The notes under the pieces are model-generated. The model did not search any database and was not told where the DNA came from. It was given only the letters and a program-made list of their open reading frames with translations. Shown piece after piece: positions 57,142 to 64,000 of a stretch of 64,000 nt of DNA. The DNA is from Notospermus geniculatus (Eukaryota; Nemertea; Pilidiophora; Heteronemertea; Lineidae). The stretch lies in NCBI GenBank assembly GCA_002633025.1, contig NMRB01000667.1, positions 189,095-253,094 on the forward strand, read 5' to 3'. Numbering within the stretch: the stretch's first letter is position 1; each line of letters opens with the position of its first letter. The translations under genes and the position numbers were made by a program.

Positions 57142-58018
57142 GACGTTCTTACTTCGTCGGGGAGCGAACCCTCTCTGCTACGAAATGACAATGAGACAGA
57201 CAACGACATCAAATTATTGTTTTCTCAGAAGGTGCTTGAGAAAATGACGACATCATATGTTTGATCGGCGTATCTGTGACAAGATACAACCAGAAACATA
57301 CATATGTTTCCGATACAACTAAATTTTAACCCTGGTGAAATAGTCCTACTCCAGGCATTTGATGGCTGGGAAATATCCACCATTCACGCTGTCGTTATTG
57401 GGGCAAATCTAAACCTTTCCATTACTTTTCCTTTCGGGTGAACATAATGTACAGCTTGAAAGCGATGAAAATATATGGCCGTACGTATACATACGTACGG
57501 GCCATAATTTTCAAGTAATGTACATTACTTGATTTTATGATAGCTCTAGAGTCATTAATTCTGTAGTCGCTCATAAAATTTGTTGAAGAGCGTTATAATC
57601 CCGTTCCATATCCCTATGGGATCGTCAAATTAGTGTCAGAATTGATACCGAGGAATACCACCATATTCCAAATGTCAAAAGGACGAGGCACCAGGTAACA
57701 CAATGACAACCAAACCGCACCGACCTTAGTAACTGTGTCGCGTGGTATCTAAATAAATTGGCAGTTTGAGCAATAGATTGACGAGGTAGCCAAGTTAATT
57801 GGTCCCTACAGATGCCCTGACGATTGATCACATTTTTCATCGCGTCCTGCGGACAGTGCATTGTCAGCGGATGTTGTTGGTAGGACAGAAAGGTACAATC
57901 AACGCCACAGCTCAGGCAACAAGTAAACCCTAGAGGAAAAACTATTTGCTAGTGTTTCTCAAGTCCAGTTTGCATCATTTATATACATTTTTAGTATGTA
58001 TACATGTATTTATTGTGC
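57142..58018. other. Unannotated spacer with a small foldback
   Basis: It contains the foldback at 57443-57532. No gene is supported. Confidence 0.4.
57443..57532. repeat. Foldback around a perfect core palindrome
   Basis: CCGTACGTAT and ATACGTACGG form a perfect core with a 2-base centre. Outside it, TATGGCC/GGCCATA and an imperfect CTTGAAA ... TTTTCAAG arm extend the structure. Confidence 0.7.
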
Positions 58019-58095
58019 CCTTATCATGAAATAACATGCTCGAAGTCTCAGGACGGATTCGAAACGTCTATTGATGAGCAAGACGTGTCACAGTA
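58019..58095 (+). repeat. GAAACGTC ... TGATGAGC motif, copy 1
   Basis: It reads TCTCAGGACGGATTCGAAAC, then GTCTATTGATGAGCAAGACG. Collinear with the motif at 59466-59507. Similar CTGATGA/GAAACGTC strings occur near the 3' ends of Penelope-like retroelements in animal genomes; here only the string is seen, without a reverse transcriptase. Confidence 0.4.
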
Positions 58096-58633
58096 TTGTA
58101 TTGGATTGGATTTTTTCATCAGGCCGGAAGTCAAAGCATTATTGGCCCAGGTGGGCTATCAAAAGGATGGAAGAGGCCATCTCATGTTACTCATGTTCCT
58201 CGCTTTGATAATGTCTTTTCCTTGGGCAGTTTACTACCCAACGCAGTGGAATTGTGTCCAAGTGATTGTCGTGACTATACGCCCTTTATACTTGTTGAAT
58301 GTTTTAAACCTTCATGCATCTATTTTTGCACTTATGTAATTTACCATTGAGTCACATGCTTTATTGTTCAATCTTCTCTTCATACGTTGACGTCCGCCTC
58401 CACTGTGGAGTTGTCAGTGCATGTGTTGCTGGTAGTGCACCACGACAGGGGCATTTATTTATCAACCTACATGTACACTTGAGTACAACCTACCATGGGC
58501 TTTTGTGATATGCACTGTAATAAAGATCCGGCCGGAGGTTAGGACATGTAGGAGGGCGAAGCTCCGTTATATGGCCACTTGGCAACAGCAGGATTTTATC
58601 GCAGACAGATGTACATGTGTACGTGTCTAAAGT
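58096..58633. other. Unannotated spacer
   Basis: A 111-codon frame (58004-58339) covers the motif above and has no recognised domain. Confidence 0.4.
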
Positions 58634-58861
58634 CTACCGTAATACGAGCCGCTCACAACGGTTCTTGACTTTCCTCACCTGTCAGATTCGAAGAGACTCG
58701 AGACCTCAACGAACGACTACCATAATACGAGCCGCTCACAACGGTTCTCGACTTTCCTCACCCGTCAGATTCGAAGAGACTCGAGACCTCAACGAACGAC
58801 TACCGTAATACGAGCCGCTCACAACGGTTCTTGACTTTCCTCCCCCATCAGATTCGAAGAG
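58634..58861 (+). repeat. 83-bp tandem array, 2.75 units
   Basis: Units start at 58634, 58717 and 58800 and are about 97% identical. Each has CTACCRTAATACGAGCCGCT, a TTCTTGACTTTCCTCACC block and CAGATTCGAAGAGACTCGAG. The third unit is broken after GATTCGAAGAG by the element at 58862 and resumes with AAGAGACTCGAG at 59382. A stray TTCTTGACTTTCCTCATCC at about 59551 suggests the array once went further. Confidence 0.85.
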
Positions 58862-59381
58862 CACTGTGACCTACCAAAAGAGGGTAATTTATATTACCCT
58901 CGTAAAATGGCGGCTCTCCAGTCTGTCGATTCAGTCGGATTTTTGGCTCCTGTTCCTTACAAGATGTAGCTACGAAGCTGGCTTTTTGCAGGTAGGTGGA
59001 GAAAATGTTACTCTTTCAAGTCATCTATAGCATAACATGCTGAAATCCCGATCTTTCCCGAAATTAGACGCTGAAATTTGGCGATTGGACGAGGGTTATA
59101 TAAATTCAGTATTACCTCGTATGCTTCAAATCTCCCGATTATATTACCCTCGTCAAAGTCGGCAATTTCACGGCCAAATTACTCGAATACTAGCACTTAC
59201 AGGGGTTCGTCACATATACTGGCGTGTTCCTGACAGTTTTATCTACAAGCACATCCATAGGGGGACTGCTAAAATCGAATAGGGAAGGAATAAGAGCAGA
59301 TAAACTTACCGAATCGACAGACTGGAGAGCCGCCATTTTACGAGGGTAATATAAATTACCCTCTTTTGGTAGGTCACAGTG
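58862..59381. mobile_element. 520-bp element with CACTGTG ends and 5-bp duplication (Transib/RAG-like)
   Basis: The first 71 bp (CACTGTGACCTACCAAAAGA ... GTCTGTCGATTC) are repeated exactly in inverse orientation at the right end. AAGAG occurs on both sides (58857-58861 and 59382-59386), and intact units of the surrounding 83-bp array show the empty site GATTCGAAGAGACTCG. A CACTGTG terminus with a 5-bp duplication fits Transib/ProtoRAG elements, whose ends resemble the RAG heptamer CACAGTG. The TIR includes a smaller palindrome (GAGGGTAA/TTACCCTC) and an ATGGCGGCTCTCCAG stretch. No transposase is encoded, so it is non-autonomous. A CACTG-ended CACTA element is less likely because that group makes 2-3 bp duplications. 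Confidence 0.75.
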
Positions 59382-59465
59382 AAGAGACTCGAGAAACAGA
59401 CTGAGACCACCGAACGACTCGCGTTCTTATTCCAACAGTTGGGAAAACGTTTGATGCCATGTCTC

Positions 59466-59507
59466 ATGAAGGATTCCAAACGTCAAATGATGAGCGAAAC
59501 GTCTTAT
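59466..59507 (+). repeat. GAAACGTC ... TGATGAGC motif, copy 2
   Basis: It reads CTCATGAAGGATTCCAAACG, then TCAAATGATGAGCGAAACGTC. Collinear with 58044-58085. Confidence 0.4.
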
Positions 59508-60104
59508 GCCGCTCTTTTCTACAACGAAAGCAGGATCAAATGATTCTTGACTTTCCTCATCCCTCGCTGATAGTTTTACTACAAATTAATTGAGAGCTTC
59601 TTTATTCCTCGTACTGATGAAATGAAATCCACGGAGATTAAAAATTTCCCTCTCAGCTGTCAGCGTAACAATTGGCAACCGGGGAATGCTTGGTCGTTTA
59701 ATTACCACGAACCGTCAAGCCGGGGATTGTGGGATTAATCTAACAGGTGGTCGGTTTGCCGAGATAGGGTTGGATCGATAGACGGAAACTCATCGATAAA
59801 ACAAACTCTGTAACACCGTAGGATCGAAACGGGGGGGGGGGGGATGATGCAAACGTTGGAACACTTTTGCCAAATTGCAACCCTGAAATGATCAGCGTTT
59901 GACCACCATGAATGGAATGACTATCTAAAGCGATAAACGATTAAATCTAAAATGATATCCAAAATGCCTTAAACCCGCCGCACAGAGTCATTTTTTCCAT
60001 CAAATTGATTGGGTATACATGTATGTCCAAGAGGCTGACATGTTGGGTGAAGCACCGAATCAATCGGACTAATACTGTTTTTGTTAGTATTCTAAGGAAG
60101 TGTA
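59508..60104. other. Unannotated spacer
   Basis: A G-run lies at about 59831-59844. Nothing else was recognised. Confidence 0.4.
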
Positions 60105-60434
60105 TAGGGCCTGTGTTACAAATAGTTTCGTAAAAACATTGCAGTTTGTAAAATGTTCACGTATAAAACCTGTTGTTGTTTTTTATAGAAAAAATTGCAT
60201 TTCGCCGAATTTCGTAAAAACACTGCACGTGAATCGTAAAATCGTACCCCTAGATGTGTAAAACTGAACACCCACTTCCATAAAATTTTCCATAGGTAAC
60301 GAGAATCGTAAAACAGTTATCGACCATTTCCATAAAATGCACATTTTTTATAAAAAACAACAACAGGTTTTATAAAACGTGTGAACCTTTTACAAACTGC
60401 AATGTTTTTACAAAACTATTTGTAACAGGGCCTA
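60105..60434. mobile_element. 330-bp foldback rich in CGTAAAA/CATAAAA
   Basis: The ends TAGGGCCTGTGTTACAAATA and TATTTGTAACAGGGCCTA pair, followed by GTAAAAACATTGCAGTTTGT and its complement, then AAACCTGTTGTTGTTTTTTA and its complement. The motif CGTAAAA or CATAAAA recurs about ten times. It is not coding. Confidence 0.85.
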
Positions 60435-60808
60435 TTCGAAAGGACATTTTTGTGGGATAGAATTTCTCTGAAGGATCTCTGAGTTACCGACAACGTCTTT
60501 GCGAAGGTAAACTGTTCGAGTTTTGACCGTGTAAGGCATCATCACGGTGTCGTTGTGGGCATTTCGTGACTGACAGTTGGCGATTCTACTTGATAGCGCA
60601 AATTTTCCCGAGGCACTCCAGTTTCCTGGCCTCCTGCCGTTGATAAATTAGCCAAATATTATCCACAAAGCTTATATCGCCGTAGCTCAGTTATCGATTT
60701 CTATAGGATTTCTTAAATGTCCGGATTCAAAGGTATCCATGGTTTGCTCGAACGTTTCCGGTTTTTGGTGTTGATGTCAGTCACTATCCGTTCATTCCTG
60801 ATACAAAA
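60435..60808. other. Unannotated spacer
   Basis: Nothing recognisable was seen. Confidence 0.4.
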
Positions 60809-60936
60809 TAGGGAGGTTTCGCAAGTGCCCGGTTAGGCCATACGACGACATTTACATGTATCTATTGTTTGGGTATACCCACACAATAGATAAACGTCGT
60901 CGTAAGGCCTAACCGGGCGCTTGCAAAACCTCCCTA
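60809..60936. mobile_element. GGTTAGGCC foldback, copy 4
   Basis: The arms TAGGGAGGTTTCGCAAGTGC and GCTTGCAAAACCTCCCTA pair, then CCGGTTAGGCC, ACGACG and ATCTATTGTTTGGGTA with their complements. This copy has the longest loop region and an added AGGGAGG at the outer end. Confidence 0.85.
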
Positions 60937-61808
60937 ATAACAAATAGCTACGCCATATTGTCTGAAAACACCCAGCATACAACAGGCCTAATACAGGCAT
61001 AATTTTGTATCTTGAAGATGAAAGCCATTTCATAGCAAGGAATATTGATGTCACAAAAGAAAAAACGGAAAGTCAGAAAGAAAAATTACGAGAGGCAAAG
61101 AAAGCCAACTGGCCTCAGGCATCCCTTTTGTAGTTTTTATTGATGCACGCCTTCACCTTACATTTCTATACTCTAATGGGAGTGAGTGGGAAGGTGGCGA
61201 CTTCGACTACCGGTAGTTCAAAGATATCGGCTAAAGCAGCGTGTACATTGGCAAACATTTCATTCAGCAACATTTTCACAACATCCAACAAAAATGACTC
61301 GCAAACTTAGTACAACAACTTGCTTGTCAGCTCACACAACAGCAGCCGGAGAGCACGTTTGGACTGTTGGTCGCGTATAACTTCTGCAAATAAGTCGGAG
61401 GAAAGCATTGATGTCCACTGGCTCATCGATATCGGCAGTGAGTAGTGCTTGAATCGATCTTATGCCATGGTGTGTTCCAGCACGAGCTGGGGCTTCTTGA
61501 CTTCTTGCCTCCTGAAGTTTGCCTTGGTAATCATCAATATACACGCTTTCGACAAGAACAAATTGAAATAAATTGATATTAGACCAGCAATGGTTACACG
61601 TTATCCATCATATTATGAATCATTTGCTTTGTAATTAGATTTGTTGGCGGTAACAGGGATAGCAAATCTTATTCATAGCGGAGTTGATGCGAGGCGTCAA
61701 AACATGGTTATGTGTAGTAACGATCCTTGGCTAAACCATATTTTTTTTTATAAAAGAGCGGGTGCGTAATGCACAGATCAGTGTAAATCCCGTAGATACA
61801 ATGTACAC
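60937..61808. other. Unannotated spacer
   Basis: Nothing recognisable was seen. Confidence 0.4.
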
Positions 61809-61841
61809 CCTTGGAGGAATTATAGTATAATTCCTCCAAGG
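61809..61841. repeat. 33-bp perfect palindrome flanked by GTACACC
   Basis: CCTTGGAGGAATTATA-G-TATAATTCCTCCAAGG has a 16-bp perfect stem with a single central base. GTACACC is present on both sides, and the right-hand one is the start of repeat family A copy 3. Confidence 0.9.
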
Positions 61842-61979
61842 TACACCAAAATCGCAGTAAGGTCACAGAAGTCTGGCATTGCCGAGACCGTCTTCGCCTG
61901 TTGGGCAAGGTCGGCGCTGCTGGTCACAGTGCAGGCTATCTTCGAAGTCCTGACACACTAGGAAAGCCAGGTCTCTGTA
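61842..61979 (+). repeat. Dispersed repeat family A, copy 3 (uninterrupted)
   Basis: It reads TACACCAAAATCGCAG, TAAGGTCACAG and so on to GGTCTCTGT, collinear with copy 1 minus the MITE. Some internal deletion has occurred (the ACTGACGCTTTTGATCTG block is missing). Confidence 0.65.
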
Positions 61980-63393
61980 TACCATACCGTACAAGCTTAA
62001 ATCTGGAGGGCTAGCCAATATTCATGTTGAGGTTGCCTGTACTTTGTGGTATCCAATGATTCTCAATTTCGGAAGAACTGACTCCCCGGCCGAAATTTCC
62101 ATACATATGGGTATAATGGGACCGTGTTCTGAGAGTCTCGGTATTACTTTACGAATGCGCAAATCTTTTGTTGGACAGAGTCTGATCAACAGGATGCGTG
62201 AAGTTACGAGGGCTTCCGTCGTTAACAAGGTCCCAGACCAGGAGTTTCCGCCAGCCCGCCCTACCCCCGCTAGCTACGCCCGTGTTCTTCTCGGATGACG
62301 TACATGTAGGTGCGACCTGACATCAGCGTAAGGTAGGCTTACCATGGATCACAATACTGATGTCCGACCGTAAAAGAAGTATCTTCTAACCAACACGTTT
62401 GATATCGTAAACCACTCCCAGAGAAAAACGCTTTCAGGAGTTCGACGAAATATTGTACATGTAATTGAAGGCGGCTCCCAGCAGGTGAAATATATTGGCC
62501 GGAGGTACTGCAGAAAAATCTTTTTGAAGTATCCTCTAACGCCATGTGCAATTCTGACACCCTCGTCAAATGCTGATTATGTTTTCTTGTCAGTTATATC
62601 CGTTCTTTACGGCCAGCCCACCTCTACGTCCGGCGCCAACTCGTAATCCTTATTATCCTGCATCAGATGACCTTATTAGAAGAATATTCGATCCGCTGTT
62701 ATGACCGTACAGGGTAGGGCAAAGTACGTGATCTAGTTCAAAGTAGGGGGATTTTGTTGTAAAAAAAGAAACCAGGTTAGCCTCAGTGTCGTGACTCGTC
62801 TGAGGCCAAATCATACTTCTCCGCCGACCGCTATGCCCAACGGAAATTGCTTTGTTTGGAACCTGCGTGGCGAGAAATGGCGAAAGTTCCGTTCCGCATA
62901 CTCCATCGTCGACAATATGAGGAGGTACGATTTGGCCTTCCGACGACGACCTGCAGGCAGTACTATTTGCAGTAATTTGACTTCACCATTGGACACCAAC
63001 ACCGAGTCGTACCCTAACCATTAACCTGCAACCTGCACTTTATACCACCGTCCTTCCAAATTTCAGTACAAGTTTCACTTGATCCATCTTGTACATGTTT
63101 ACAAGAAATTGACCCATTACCCGGTGCCCTTGAAAGTTACATGTACTTTGGCGTACATTATTAGTGCCTCAATATGAAATATTTAATAACATTTAATTGC
63201 GAGTTGAGGATCGGCTTCCATCAGGTTCACTACCTCCTTCTCACCAATATCTCGGATATTAACCAAATTAGTCCCTCGAGGATACCTGTCTCTGATATTA
63301 ATTCCACTTCTCGAGTGTGCGAACGAAAGAGTCGTGGAAATTTCCAGGGTTATTCGTTGAAATATTGGCTAGATTAGTGGGTTGAACGCTCCT
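61980..63393. other. Unannotated spacer
   Basis: Nothing recognisable was seen; open frames are short and overlapping. Confidence 0.4.
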
Positions 63394-63500
63394 GGGCCCG
63401 TATGCATAAAGGTGGAATAAGCTAATTCCAGGTATAACTTCACATTATAACATTAAGTTATACCTGGAATAAGCTTATTCCACCTTTATGCATACGGCCC
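63394..63500. mobile_element. Foldback element (CCGTATGCATAAA type)
   Basis: CCCGTATGCATAAAGGTGGA pairs with TCCACCTTTATGCATACGG, continuing through ATAAGCTAATTCCAGGTATA and its complement. The GTATGCATAAA terminus is shared with the foldback at 22532-22639, while the internal stem is unrelated. Confidence 0.85.
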
Positions 63501-64000
63501 CTGGTGTTTAGAACGACACCAGTCGCAGAACTTAATACTTATCCCTCCCTCTTACAGTTTTGACTACATCATTTCTCTCACAGACTTCGGGCGTCTGTAC
63601 GTGCATCGAGGCAGAAAAATGTTGTTGGCCTACTCTCCCCACCTTGTGAAATGAACTTAATTAAAGTGCCACTGTATGCCTGATGTATGCCTAAGTACCC
63701 CTCCCCTAGCGGCGGAATGGAGGACCTACGTGACAAGACTGGTGTCCTGTCCAATCCATACAAAGCCAGTGGTAACATCTAGGCTAGACTAGCATTCTGA
63801 CAGGTCAGTACCAAAATCCGGCCAATCCAGCAAATTCCAAAATTTGTGCGGATTCTCAAAAGACCTCAGTACGTCGGAGTCGATAGTACTATAATACAAG
63901 CCCAACCAGCCGAAGAGAAGCGGCTATGAGGCTGAACATTTGCCTGACGGTCAAAATTTATCCCTTGGCGAATTCCTATGTCCGCCATCATGGCCATGTG
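63501..64000. other. Unannotated right edge
   Basis: Nothing recognisable was seen. Confidence 0.4.

Noticed and set aside
58004-58339. 111-codon frame as a gene
   Set aside because: Its start overlaps the repeated GAAACGTC/TGATGAGC string and the remainder has no recognisable domain.

Overview
The window looks like nuclear DNA from a marine invertebrate, probably a deuterostome such as amphioxus, a hemichordate or an echinoderm. I infer this from one intron-containing neuropeptide-type GPCR gene with GT-AG introns, the recurring TACATG and GTAGGCCTAC motifs typical of such genomes, very many foldback (MITE-like) elements, and the absence of bacterial gene organisation. I cannot fix the species. 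Only one gene is well supported. Most open frames outside it are the length expected by chance, and no rRNA, intact tRNA or CRISPR array was seen.

Layout: about 1-45 kb is gene-poor and dense in non-autonomous DNA elements. These include an inverted repeat at the left edge (1-813), a repeat family interrupted by a TAA-flanked MITE (1319-1672), a TIR element (2402-3262), nested inverted repeats (6832-7211), paired MITEs (13112-13360), a 1 kb TIR element inside a tRNA-like SINE (17037-18077), three foldbacks back to back (22311-22639), TAA-flanked elements (22988-23845, 26647-26882), TTAA-flanked elements (29267-29566, 41819-42616) and an N-joined near-identical tandem block (33213-34527), which is probably an assembly artefact.

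The gene occupies 45397-48552 on the + strand. It has three coding exons joined by consensus splice sites in matching phase, giving a 364-residue rhodopsin-like receptor. It keeps most class A landmarks but has DRL for DRY and NFYLY for NPxxY, and it lacks both cysteines of the usual TM3-ECL2 disulfide.

From 49 kb to the end the window is again repeat-rich: short retroposons with a hammerhead-like core (53929-54067 and 54794-54973, the latter with a 13-bp target duplication inside a MITE), large palindromes (55740-56008, 56821-57141, 60105-60434), an 83-bp tandem array, and within that array a 520-bp element with 71-bp perfect terminal repeats. That element begins CACTGTG and has a 5-bp target duplication, the signature of Transib/RAG-type transposons. 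Together the right-hand third records several layers of nested insertion in which an empty site is visible elsewhere in the same window.
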